A DNA stretch of 64,000 bases from Siphonodentalium dalli (GCA_032622095.1 CP136064.1:197377948-197441947), one strand, 5' to 3'. Numbered from the stretch's first letter, positions 59,101-62,596 are shown. Program-made: numbers and translations. Notes: a model not told the origin generated them from the letters alone.

Positions 59101-62100
59101 GATATTTGGTACATGTTTCAAATTTCAGAAGACAAAGGCCAAGTTTGAATTTGGTCACAGCCGATGAATTTTGACAGAGTTAAAAGATAGTTATCCTTAC
59201 TAAAAAGCCACCTTTTCGGGAGAGACGTGGCCCGCGACCTTTTATCCCACTGTAAAATGGCCATAACGTCAACGACACAGCACACAACGTCATAATGTCA
59301 TTAGCAGTGAAGAGGTTAATAACTTAATAGTCACTAATGATTAGTTACTTGACTTATTGGAAGGGATGTTTAGTACTTAAGTTCATTGAGCAGTAAAATG
59401 TTGTTATAAAGAGGCCTGGTGTTGTTAGTTATTGTGTGTACATCATTTAGTCTCCGATGTACATGTTATTCTAAAATAATGAATCTCATGAATGCTACAT
59501 TTCACCATGTAAAAGTCCTTTGTGGTCAGCTTGTCAACCATGTTTCATTTTATGTGATCCCTCAAAATACAGTGCTGCACATTTGCCAAATGAGGTGCCC
59601 ATGGCCTAGCATCACCAAAATCACCCTCTTCGGAGCTCATTCTGCATAGCCTCATCTGCTGTGGGAGACCTAGACACAGTTTTAAGTTCCCAGATGGTGA
59701 AGATGGTGATGTGCACCCATTGGGCACCTCGGTTATGCATTGTGTTGTCAGCCAATTTGGGGATATAGGGAAACTAAACTAAAAAATAAAAACTTGTTAA
59801 TTTGATAATAACAGAGATGATGAGGCCTAAACAGCATGAGGTCCCCAGAAGGTGAATTTAGTGATGCTAGCCTGCTGTATAGTGTAGCGTCACTAAATTC
59901 ACTCTCTGGGGACCTCATGCTGCAAATGTCCAGCATATTTTGAGGCGTCTTCATATTTTCAGATTGAGGCATCTCCTACTAGCAATTGTTATAAAATAAG
60001 AATCATATTTTCAGATGGATGCTTCTCCTGGTAGCAAACTTCAGAGACTTCTGGCAGAATCTAATCAAATGCTGCAGCATTTAGAGAAATCGACAATTGG
60101 GAATTCTCAAAACAGCGAAGTAAGTAGATTAAAATATCCATAAGATCAATTACTGATCTGATTAATAATTTATTCTAATCAATGATTATATTTTAAAACA
60201 ACATACAATTTTCAATCCTCAATTTAATCTAAGTAATTGCATAACTAAGGCCAATAGAAATTTATGGTACTGAATGTTTTTTTTCTTCATATCAGTGTGG
60301 GCAGGTTGGTTTTATTTAGTTTTATTTTAGTGAGGCTACCCCACTAGCTTCACTAAATTCACCCTCTGGGGATCTCATTCTGTTTAGGCCTCATCTTCTG
60401 TGGAAAGTATCTTTATCATCGAAATAACAAGGTTTCTAGTTTCTTTAGACACATCCTTAGAACGTTTCTTTTTCTTTTTTAGTTTAGTTTCTCTTTATCC
60501 CCAAATTGGCAGATGGCACAATGCATAATCAAGGTGCCAAATAGGTACACATCACCACCTGGGAACTTAAACATATGTCTAGGTTAGGGCTTCACGGTAT
60601 CCACCTCTACAATACCGACTACGGTATTAACCCTTTACCCAACAGAAGGGCCCTGTGCCAATGCATTCTCTTATATATGCGAGTCGACCATAGGTCGCCT
60701 CGCATATATAAGAGAATGCATTGGCTTAACACATTAAAAATTATAAAATTGTTAAAGAATGTAAGAAAAAATGGTAAAAAGTGTTAAAAAAAGATTTTTT
60801 TTAGGCCAATGCATTCTCTTATATATGCGAGGCGACCTATGGTCGACTCGCATATATAAGAGAATGCATTGGCACAGGGCATAACTGTAACCATCACAAT
60901 GTGGTCAAGGAGCCGGTTCCAATGATATCCATATTTGTATGGTTCTATTGAGACAGACCGAAGATATTTTAGGCTGTTGAAGCTTTATTTGGCCGGTTTT
61001 GGCCGGTTTGTTGGGTAAAGGGTTAAATGAAATACCGCAGTATGACTAAATACCGTCAAGAATAATTTCCAAACATTTTGCTAGCCAAGATCCTATGGAA
61101 CATGCAGTACGCAATTCAATATTCGCGTGTGAATGCAGTGTCACGTGGTCACACGAAACTAGGACATCGCAATGCATGTCGCCTGTGATTGTAACAATGT
61201 GTGGGGTCCTAATGACGTCACTTATGCAAAAATAAAAGGTATTTAATTCACAATTTTTAATTCACAACAAAGCAAATTGTTATCGAGAATCAAATTGATA
61301 TGGCTCTTGGTTAATTTTCTATATAAGTTATACCACGAGGGGATTTAAGTCCAGATTATACTAAATAGGTTTGGGTGTCTCCAACCAATATCTATTAATC
61401 TGTGGTATCTCGATGGATAAACATTAGCAATTGGAATTGTATGGATGGCGATCATGGTTTAAGCTGCATATGAGACGACTATAAACACACATCCATCAGC
61501 GTACAACGTGTTGGCACTGCCTTTGTTAAAATTGCTTTTCGCACTTTGCAGCAGTTATGCTCTGGGCTTCAGCTGGTTATCGTCTCGTCGCGCTGGTTCT
61601 CGTTCAGTCTCGCTGGTTCTCATTCTCGTTCATCACTTACAAGCACACGTTATTTCCTCGGATTATATCAAGTTTTTTATGTTTGCTGTCATAAAACCGA
61701 CTAAAGGAAGAAAATATAGTTTGCGGCAATATACCGACTATTCAAGTAATCCAATGCCGACTACACGGTATTAAAAATAAAACCGCTGTATGACTAAATA
61801 CCAAAAAAACGTGAAGCCCTAGTCTAGGTCTCCTTTTGCAGATGTGGCCATGCAGAATGCGGTCCCCAGAGGATGAATTTAGTGATGCTAGCATAACTAA
61901 ATTCACCCTCTGGGGACTTCATTCTGCAAATGGCCAGCACCATATTTTGAAACCTGTTGACTGGTAGGTGTTTCTCATCCTCTTGTTCTATATTACAGAG
62001 TAACATGTATCCTGAAGCACAATACACTCAGGATTATGTCTTCCATCACAATGGCGACTCTGGAGTCGGTGAAGAGAGAAGTTCAGCCAGTACTAGCTAA
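23004..62100 (+). CDS. CCDC62: CCDC62 homologue, 13-exon gene model (coding span)
   Basis: Joined exons: 23004-23112, 26855-26916, 33930-34100, 37866-38055, 42087-42253, 44215-44316, 45675-45846, 46631-46732, 47027-47115, 55383-55483, 57500-58184, 60015-60119, 61999-62100. They total 2157 nt (718 codons plus TAA), all junctions keep frame and all introns are GT/AG. Residues ~118-420 are charged, heptad-rich coiled coil. The exon 4 core (QRKEIQLLMRELQDRDREL) and the exon 12 core (SPGSKLQRLLAES) match what I recall of vertebrate CCDC62, including order and spacing. In vertebrates CCDC62 is testis-enriched, needed for sperm/acrosome formation, and reported to co-activate oestrogen receptors through LxxLL motifs; an LxxLL is present here at residues 659-663. 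Function in this animal is inferred. The N-terminus is open: no certain start codon precedes exon 1, so the model may lack one or more 5' exons. Introns are crowded with transposons. Confidence 0.88.
23283..23327. repeat. Short hairpin of the CTCTTATATA family
   Basis: TGTGCCAATTCATTCTCTTA and its inverted copy meet directly at TATATATA, without the GCGAG loop arms of the full copies. It is in CCDC62 intron 1. Confidence 0.75.
23369..24250 (+). mobile_element. 5'-truncated LINE 3' end with target-site duplication
   Basis: AATTCACCCT at 23359-23368 is repeated at 24251-24260, just after an A-rich tail (AATAAAAAAAACAAAAAACA). The insertion split a GGTCCCCAGAGGGTGAATTT-family palindrome. At 23381-23617 the plus strand codes a peptide with LCNRCQTQETICHIFWECP, the CxxC...HxxxxC zinc-knuckle near the C-terminus of L1/Tx1-type reverse transcriptases. 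After frame shifts, pieces such as NALIAEFNFRY (~23670) and TKWLLMKRALEN (~23765) continue it. The rest is 3' UTR. Inactive. Confidence 0.8.
24251..24310. mobile_element. Right half of a split GGTCCCCAGAGGG palindrome
   Basis: AATTCACCCTCTGGGGACCT then TCCAGCACCATATTTTGAGG. The left half is before 23369. Confidence 0.7.
24311..25072. other. Non-coding intron; GGGAGAAGT repeat
   Basis: GGGAGAAGT words between 24390 and 24460, then GGGAGAAAATGTCTCCCAAG and TAGGCTGGTCCCTGG at 24597-24640. The last two recur at 45505-45545, marking a dispersed repeat. No gene seen. Confidence 0.5.
25073..26511. mobile_element. CAGGGTTTCC-ended element, 1.4 kb
   Basis: CAGGGTTTCCACCAGG at 25073 is matched by CCTGGCGGAAACCCTG ending at 26511. 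ACTTA flanks both sides (25068-25072, 26512-26516), so a 5 bp duplication is likely. GGACGGGAC/GACGGGACGACC words lie inside both ends. The tip resembles hAT-superfamily ends, though those usually give 8 bp. No transposase ORF. Confidence 0.6.
26614..26820. mobile_element. TTAA/CCCTTT hairpin element, 207 bp
   Basis: TTAA-CCCTTTCAGTGCCAAGTCC, and its reverse complement followed by TTAA. The arms are ~95 bp, almost perfect, meeting at AGAGCTC(T/..)GAGCTCT. TTAA duplication with a CCC tip is typical of piggyBac-type MITEs. It ends 34 bp before CCDC62 exon 2. Confidence 0.85.
26855..26916 (+). CDS. CCDC62: CCDC62 exon 2
   Basis: A (T)9CACAG acceptor and a GTGAGA donor flank 62 nt. It joins exon 1 through a split GAC codon and ends in phase 0. 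It codes residues 37-57, a polar stretch ending CHSTPKK, with no domain I recognise. A TTAA-flanked hairpin transposon ends only 30 bp upstream of the exon, next to the polypyrimidine tract. Confidence 0.75.
27118..27850. repeat. Direct repeat, two ~250 bp copies
   Basis: 27290-27534 and 27598-27846 share TTTCCTCGAACTTAGAACTT, GAAGATTCTGGTCGAA, ACTATAGTGAATGGAAAAT and TTTCTATGCATAATTTT in the same order, 308 bp apart. GAGGTTTACTCAGGACCCCA precedes at 27122 and 27539. Confidence 0.8.
28234..28625. mobile_element. 392 bp TTAA/CCCTTT element, copy 1, with two internal hairpins
   Basis: TTAA at 28230 and 28626. Ends are CCCTTTACCCAACA and its near complement TTTGTTGGGTAAAGGG. Inside are two oppositely arranged hairpins with arms GCATTCTCTTATATATGCGA. 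The copy at 60631 has the same length and nearly the same sequence, so movement was recent. Non-autonomous. Confidence 0.85.
28630..29064. other. Non-coding intron
   Basis: GC-richer than the surroundings near 28650-28970 (CCACCGCTGCCGTGGGTG, ACTCCTCATGCGCGGTTGG) but with no domain in any frame and no inverted ends. It could be a dispersed repeat. Confidence 0.4.
30240..31100. repeat. Three diverged ~240-290 bp tandem units
   Basis: CTGTGTCAGGGAGG at 30326, 30566 and 30859, each followed by TATAATATAGTGTGTCATTWTGACATA-type sequence (30361, 30600, 30889), then TGGTGACCATTCAACGTTTG and GCTTCGGT. Confidence 0.75.
31260..32822. other. Non-coding intron, AT-rich
   Basis: An open frame of 118 codons at 31458-31814 has no domain I recognise and no coding bias. 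32450-32700 is a two-fold diverged repeat (TTTAACAATATT..., AAAATCAT(A/G)CTAA(G/A)ATGAAAT). Nothing else supported. Confidence 0.45.
32876..33929. other. Intron before CCDC62 exon 3, no feature recognised
   Basis: AT-rich DNA with an imperfect short inverted piece (GATACAACCTTGTATC at 32971). No repeat family assigned. Confidence 0.45.
33930..34100 (+). CDS. CCDC62: CCDC62 exon 3
   Basis: The acceptor is TGAATTCAG and the donor GTACTT; 171 nt is exactly 57 codons, phase 0 at both ends. Residues 58-114 are Ser/Thr/Gly-rich and probably disordered, running from ETTLSRVGSS to SMTTTNSNQ. It precedes the coiled coil. No homologous domain is recognised; support is the open frame, splice sites and phase fit. 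Confidence 0.75.
34614..34775. repeat. Two diverged CTCTTATATA-family hairpins
   Basis: 34614-34689 and ~34713-34775, with arms close to GCCAATCCATTCTCTT and TATATGCAAGGCTTCC. More decayed than the copies at 28 and 60 kb. Confidence 0.65.
34788..35350 (+). repeat. TAGCTCACCTGAGAC repeat with (GTCC)n and ~155 bp tandem units
   Basis: TTAGCTCACCTGAGACGAAG and GGTGGAGCTATAGTCATCAC lead into a GTCC/GTCT microsatellite (34834-34897). Two to three units follow, with TTGGTGTGGATGTTCCCTAG, CACATTCAGATTTGTT(C/A)AAA and AGGGCCATAACTCTATTCC. Similar pieces lie at 36655-36860 and 37080-37330. I associate this with molluscan genomes. Confidence 0.75.
35394..35413. repeat. Poly-C tract
   Basis: A run of about 18-20 C followed by C-rich sequence to 35440. 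Confidence 0.9.
35760..36340. repeat. Direct repeat of ~250 bp, each with a CTCTTATATA-type hairpin
   Basis: 35776-36006 and 36091-36338 share the hairpin (ATATATAAGAGAAT or TATATGTGAG.. arms), AAGGAAATATTGTTAGGC, AATAAATCACA(C/G)ATGTCCTA, GCAGGGATGTCCCCA and GAGATGTAATT.G, in that order. Confidence 0.7.
36655..37340 (+). repeat. Further TAGCTCACCTGAGAC-family units
   Basis: GGCTCACCTGAGACAAAGTC at 36659 followed by ACTCACATTCAGATTTGTTC and GGTCACTGGGTCAAAT. A decayed unit follows at 37080-37330. A G-run is at 36619-36631. Confidence 0.65.
37708..37774. repeat. CTCTTATATATGCGAG hairpin
   Basis: CCAGCGCATTCTCTTATATA, GCGAGGCTCCC centre and inverted arm ending GCACTGG. It lies 92 bp before CCDC62 exon 4. 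Confidence 0.8.
37866..38055 (+). CDS. CCDC62: CCDC62 exon 4, start of the coiled coil
   Basis: The acceptor is TGTTTTTAG and the donor GTATGT; the exon starts in phase 0 and ends with one extra base. Residues 115-177 begin NCDAEIDSTIMKQRKEIQLL. The run of Lys/Arg/Glu with leucines at heptad spacing, then RDRELNEMVRSHQQQLHAW, is the strongest match to the N-terminal coiled coil of vertebrate CCDC62. This exon anchors the gene identification. Confidence 0.92.
38215..38790. repeat. GCAGCCATTTTG tandem repeat, ~165 bp units
   Basis: Units share GC(A/G)GCCAT(T/C)TTG(G/A)AT, ACTAAATCCTTC(G/A)GCACACCC and GG(G/A)TGACCTCTAGAT. Same family as 19690 and 41000. Confidence 0.75.
39205..39505. repeat. 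~44 bp minisatellite, about seven units
   Basis: The unit is GGCAATCTAATCTGGCAG, a variable part, then ACTGGCAAATTAGACCA. Open frames across it are shadows of the repeat. Confidence 0.85.
39924..40987 (+). mobile_element. hAT element, non-autonomous, with BED zinc-finger ORF
   Basis: The ends TAGTGATGGGCGGTT and AACCGCCCATCTCTA are inverted repeats. TCATCCGA is present on both sides (39916-39923 and 40988-40995), an exact 8 bp target duplication as made by hAT transposases. Sub-terminal AACCGAAAACCGA words are also inverted. The interior keeps only a BED-type finger reading frame; the catalytic part is missing. Confidence 0.9.
40204..40419 (+). pseudogene. BED zinc-finger N-terminus of a hAT transposase
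   Basis: 71 codons from ATG (context AAAACATGGCC). SPVWSYFTRL at residues 13-22 gives the aromatic start of a BED finger, CRCLICHKNV holds the CxxC pair, and TSNLAR follows where a BED finger normally continues to HxxxH. Here SKTKPSKWYEHFD replaces the usual H...H spacing, so zinc binding is doubtful. It stops at TGA before any RNase H-like catalytic domain. It lies inside the 39924-40987 element. Confidence 0.7.
41469..41537. repeat. CTCTTATATATGCGAG hairpin
   Basis: GCCAATGCATTCTCTTATAT, GGCGACCTATGGTCGACTC and the inverted arm, the same form as in the 392 bp elements. The preceding AAAATTGTTAAAGAATACAAG also matches them, so this is a fragment of that element. Confidence 0.85.
41592..41945. 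mobile_element. Foldback repeat with TGACGTCA site, copy 1
   Basis: GAGGATCTCACATGAGTTTC... is followed by arms containing TTTATCAACCGAGTTCACTA and its inverse at 41700, then CGATCGCAAGTCATTTGAAG, GTGACGTCATCGCACGCGCT and ATTATGAAACTGCTTTTATG. A second copy is at 62597. Confidence 0.8.
42087..42253 (+). CDS. CCDC62: CCDC62 exon 5
   Basis: The acceptor is ATTTTATTTATAG and the donor GTACAT; 167 nt completes a split GAT codon and ends in phase 0. Residues 178-233 continue the coiled coil (KLNHRNEQLKKAVNQLSAYK, later ENKMMETRMQKFE). An alternative AG at 42060-42061 would add 26 nt and break the frame, so it was not used. Confidence 0.88.
42441..42448 (+). promoter_or_regulatory. CRE-like site TGACGTCA
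   Basis: Exact 8 bp CREB/ATF palindrome 78 bp before the ATG of the captured zinc-finger fragment, consistent with a copied promoter. Function not shown. Confidence 0.4.
42519..42833 (+). pseudogene. Broken zinc-finger (ZAD-like) first exon
   Basis: ATG in context AACAATGG. The first frame (42519-42707) gives ICRVCDYSF at residues 22-30, with a CxxC pair and a KLHPRAKNKVVIKND stretch, then stops. In the +1 frame, from 42708 on, the rest reads SIKLSHFLGV, stop, LSDDFFTTNNLICKPCYNKV with the second CxxC pair, then CACGGACATGA-GTGAGT, a good splice donor. CxxC...CxxC with LSDD...LICKPC resembles the treble-clef domain of arthropod ZAD proteins and similar marine invertebrate proteins. One frameshift and one stop make it non-functional. 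Confidence 0.6.
43192..43342. mobile_element. GGTCCCCAGAGGG palindrome with 8 bp target duplication
   Basis: CAAGCCTTGAAATAGTGTGT and its reverse complement bound a 151 bp near-perfect palindrome. ATTATTCA is on both sides (43184-43191, 43343-43350). The duplication length points to hAT-type mobilisation for this whole family (copies near 9.3, 21.8, 22.1, 23.3/24.3, 58.3, 59.6, 59.9, 60.35 and 61.9 kb). Confidence 0.85.
43573..43765. mobile_element. TA-flanked foldback, copy 2
   Basis: Same family as 10856, flanked by TA at 43571 and 43766, 193 bp. It starts 15 bp after the TTAA of the element ending at 43553, in the CCDC62 intron between exons 5 and 6. Confidence 0.8.
43766..44214. other. 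Intron, no feature recognised
   Basis: AT-rich sequence running to the acceptor of CCDC62 exon 6. Confidence 0.45.
44215..44316 (+). CDS. CCDC62: CCDC62 exon 6
   Basis: The acceptor is TAAAATCTACAG and the donor GTAAGA; 102 nt is 34 codons, phase 0 at both ends. Residues 234-267 include ILQAREAETTTVLNLK, which lines up with the 'QLQAREQALTT' part of the vertebrate coiled coil. High confidence from both phase and similarity. Confidence 0.88.
44580..45086. repeat. Repeat segment ending in AAAGGGTTAA
   Basis: CAACACCATGCGACTAGACA occurs at 44590 and 44980 (390 bp apart) with similar flanks. TCAGGGTTCAAAGGGTTAA at 45068-45086 is the same end as that of the TTAA element at 56210-56955, so this is probably one end of a relative; its other end is not clear. 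Confidence 0.55.
45308..45418. repeat. ~110 bp foldback
   Basis: GATATTCCCCTCGCTGTCGG...TTCGGACAAATAATT and the inverse AATTATTTGTCCGAATGCCC...GGGGAATATC, with a short GGCTTCACCTC loop. Confidence 0.75.
45675..45846 (+). CDS. CCDC62: CCDC62 exon 7
   Basis: The acceptor is CATGCTTCAG and the donor GTATAT; 172 nt leaves one extra base. Residues 268-324 are coiled coil (ERELNGANTLINELQERLKQ, ending CDKIKAERDQYK). The last ~50 nt of this exon together with the donor recur as decayed copies in the following 380 bp of intron. Confidence 0.9.
45847..46222 (+). repeat. Tandem decayed copies of the end of CCDC62 exon 7 with its donor
   Basis: The exon end (TGTGACAAAATCAAAGCGGA, then GATCAGTACAAAGGTAT) recurs at ~46024-46066, 46105-46153 and 46180-46222, each ending (T)ACAAAGGTATA or close. 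The intervening (A)GTGATTTATTATGCAGAAAGG words continue the tandem unit, with extra truncated units at 45880-46015. Confidence 0.8.
46223..46630. other. Intron, no feature recognised
   Basis: T-rich sequence up to the acceptor of exon 8. Confidence 0.45.
46631..46732 (+). CDS. CCDC62: CCDC62 exon 8
   Basis: The acceptor is AATTTATAACAG, preceded by a T-rich tract, and the donor is a strong GTAAGT. It completes a split GAA codon and ends with one extra base. Residues 325-358 continue the coiled coil with EQLTNKQDEVVESGTRF and IQRQMSSLQQEVVLY. Confidence 0.88.
47027..47115 (+). CDS. CCDC62: CCDC62 exon 9
   Basis: The acceptor is CTTTCCTTTCAAG and the donor GTTAGT; 89 nt completes a split AGT codon and ends in phase 0. 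Residues 359-388 (SEREKCKEQLLESQKSKQD then ELTNLRE) correspond to the 'EREKRKDELLNIAKSKQE' part of vertebrate CCDC62 as I recall it. Confidence 0.9.
48000..49600. other. Interior of the 7.4 kb element, short tandem piece
   Basis: Near 49150-49270 CATGC(A/G)CA..TTTATATTGCGCA words repeat about three times. Otherwise no gene or motif supported. Confidence 0.4.
49620..50890. repeat. ~185 bp tandem repeat, GC-rich
   Basis: TTCTGGGTGGGGAAG recurs near 49655, 50375, 50547 and (as GATCTGGG...) 50728. It is followed by TTGTTGCGTGCCTCCAAG, CTCTTCCCCA(C/T)GGTGCAG, GGCCCACATCTCCACA, CCCCTGGAATCGTA and ACTCCT(C/T)CACCGGT. The first unit is separated from the others by ~500 bp. Open frames here are repeat shadows. 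Confidence 0.75.
51534..51557. repeat. Poly-G tract of about 24
   Basis: A continuous G-run broken by one C near 51558. Likely unstable in length and a possible G-quadruplex. Confidence 0.9.
51739..51838. repeat. 100 bp palindrome
   Basis: ATATAGTTCAGTTGAGGGCT and AGCCCGAAACTGAACTAT form the outer arms, with AATATTTATAAATAATATT inside. Similar to the ends of the inner inverted pair at 47619 and 52035. Confidence 0.7.
52071..54600. other. Interior of the 7.4 kb element, no gene recognised
   Basis: AT-rich with many ACATGTACATG words and a hairpin at 52874-52970 (CACAGGGGGCTGGGAAC against GTCCCAGTACCCCTGTG). An open frame of 102 codons at 53696-54004 shows no domain. Confidence 0.45.
55161..55327. 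repeat. Two adjacent CTCTTATATATGCGAG hairpins
   Basis: 55161-55238 and 55259-55327, both with GCGAGTCTCCC and ATAGGGAG/TATGGGAG centres and long near-perfect arms. They end about 55 bp before CCDC62 exon 10. TTAACCCTTCC at 55129 may be the matching TTAA end. Confidence 0.85.
55383..55483 (+). CDS. CCDC62: CCDC62 exon 10
   Basis: The acceptor is GATATTTTCCAG. Residues 389-421 (LYDRQRREVELLQLNLDSS) end the coiled coil. The donor GTGGTT departs from consensus at +3 to +5; reading through it would give a stop within five codons, and the phase fits exon 11 only with this donor. The 8.3 kb intron before it contains a 7.4 kb inverted-repeat element. Confidence 0.85.
55484..56209. other. Intron after exon 10, no feature recognised
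   Basis: AT-rich; nothing beyond short A/T runs. Confidence 0.45.
56210..56955. mobile_element. TTAA/CCCTTT element, 746 bp
   Basis: TTAA at 56206 and 56956. Ends are CCCTTTAAACCCGAGAG and the inverse of CCCTTTGAACCCTGACG. Inside, a ~215 bp segment is tandemly doubled (ACTAGA(G/A)TTGT(A/G)CTTCTACTTTG and TTCGCGCATGCACAGAG at 56320-56430 and 56511-56615). Confidence 0.75.
57283..57476. mobile_element. TTAA/CCCTTT element with CTCTTATATATGCGAG hairpin
   Basis: TTAA-CCCTTTCATGG on the left; CAGTGATGGAAGGG-TTAT on the right (TTAA with one change). One full hairpin (57339-57405) and one half arm (57433-57463). It ends 24 bp before exon 11, so its right end lies beside the polypyrimidine tract. 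Confidence 0.75.
57500..58184 (+). CDS. CCDC62: CCDC62 exon 11, Ser/Pro repeat region
   Basis: The acceptor is CATTTTTCAG and the donor GTGAGA; 685 nt codes residues 422-650. The first part is basic and Ser/Thr-rich. From about 57774 to 58070 there are roughly five degenerate repeats of 15-20 residues with the core SPEYHSVP...SS. The end is acidic (EDRISQFMVEDHDN). The region is probably disordered and is the long linker between the coiled coil and the conserved C-terminus. It is also a single long open frame. Confidence 0.9.
58262..58510. mobile_element. GGTCCCCAGAGGG-family copy with extension
   Basis: CATAATGAGGTCGCCAGTGG and TTCATCC(T)CTGAGGGACCTC with the extended tail TGCCAATTTGGGGATAAAGA. 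Diverged. Confidence 0.6.
58560..59130. repeat. ~175 bp tandem repeat, three to four units
   Basis: Units share TTCCGGATGATAACTTTA, CAAATACAGGTCAAGTTCGA, CCATTTTTGCTGGA and GACTTAGAATTTTTCG-like pieces. Confidence 0.75.
59575..59962. mobile_element. GGTCCCCAGAGGG-family copies around 59.6 and 59.9 kb
   Basis: 59575-59650 is a short decayed copy, 59650-59820 the family's extension, 59822-59945 a good palindrome (AGGTCCCCAGAAGGTGAATT, GATGCTAGCC centre, TCTGGGGACCTCATGCTGCA). The last is within 20 bp of the duplicated exon 12 acceptor. Confidence 0.7.
60015..60119 (+). CDS. CCDC62: CCDC62 exon 12, conserved LxxLL exon
   Basis: The acceptor is CATATTTTCAG and the donor GTAAGT; 105 nt is 35 codons, phase 0 at both ends. 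Residues 651-685 begin MDASPGSKLQRLLAES. LQRLL at 659-663 is a nuclear-receptor-box (LxxLL) motif, and the block is the best C-terminal match to vertebrate CCDC62. A second copy of the acceptor and first exon bases lies 52 bp upstream. Confidence 0.92.
60330..60584. mobile_element. GGTCCCCAGAGGG-family copy, split by a hAT-like insertion
   Basis: CACTAAATTCACCCTCTGGG and extension up to CATATGTCTAGGT. The other side resumes at 61822 with GTCTAGGTCTCC and a further palindrome at 61848-61958. Confidence 0.65.
60585..61821. mobile_element. hAT-like non-autonomous element, 1.2 kb, with nested insertion
   Basis: TAGGGCTTCACG at 60585 and CGTGAAGCCCTA ending at 61821. GTCTAGGT is exactly repeated on both sides (60577-60584, 61822-61829), an 8 bp duplication. 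It carries the 392 bp TTAA element at 60631. The words CGACTACGGTATTAA and GTATGACTAAATACC near the left end are repeated uninterrupted near 61735-61800, showing the empty site. No transposase. Confidence 0.85.
60631..61022. mobile_element. 392 bp TTAA/CCCTTT element, copy 2
   Basis: TTAA at 60627 and 61023. Same length as 28234-28625 and only a handful of base differences seen. Two internal CTCTTATATATGCGAG hairpins. Confidence 0.88.
61848..61958. mobile_element. GGTCCCCAGAGGG palindrome
   Basis: GCAGAATGCGGTCCCCAGAG, GATGCTAGCATAACTAAATT, CTCTGGGGACTTCATTCTGC, then CCAGCACCATATTTTGAAAC. It ends 40 bp before exon 13. Confidence 0.75.
61999..62100 (+). CDS. CCDC62: CCDC62 exon 13 with stop codon
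   Basis: The acceptor is CTATATTACAG. Residues 686-718 (SNMYPEAQYTQDY, then VGEERSSASTS) are followed by TAA at 62098-62100. The short polar tail has no recognised motif. Confidence 0.85.
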   Translation, partial: SNMYPEAQYTQDYVFHHNGDSGVGEERSSASTS

Positions 62101-62210
62101 CATCTTCTGATCTCAATTTTATGTTCAGCCGGTCGTCTTCTAATCTCGCTGTTATGAACTGAGGCCATAATCAAAAATGTTTGTTTGCCCACTCCTTAGT
62201 GGCCCATGTA

Positions 62211-62402
62211 CTGTAATGCCCTAAATAATCGACTCTTTAACCACAACAGAATTATGAGTAATTTTTCAGGATTTAGTCGGAAATATGGCTTGTTGCCATT
62301 CATCGGAAAGCTCTCAGTGACAAGCCATATTTCCGACTAAATCCTGAAAAATTACCCTTAATTCTGCTGTGGTTAAGGAGTCAATTATTTAGGGCATTAC
62401 TG
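62211..62402. mobile_element. TA-flanked foldback, copy 3, in the CCDC62 3' UTR region
   Basis: Same family, 192 bp, between TA at 62209 and 62403. It starts 110 bp after the CCDC62 stop codon. If transcribed it would form a long hairpin in the 3' UTR. Confidence 0.8.
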
Positions 62403-62495
62403 TAAAAGCTTCCTACTCGAAACATTTGATTAGTTGTTGTTTGTTTGACAAAACGAAACAAAAAACACACAAAAAAATGTATTTTTCATCCTCGA

Positions 62496-62501
62496 AATAA
62501 A
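62496..62501 (+). promoter_or_regulatory. Candidate polyadenylation signal of CCDC62
   Basis: AATAAA about 395 bp after the stop codon, followed by a T-rich stretch. It would place the 192 bp foldback element at 62211-62402 inside the 3' UTR. Other A-rich sites further on cannot be excluded. Confidence 0.45.
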
Positions 62502-62596
62502 TGTTATTTTTATTTAATTCATTATGCAGAGGTCAATAGTTATGTAGTACTTATAATATATATTGTAAGTTCAATCAAGTAAATATCTGACTGATA

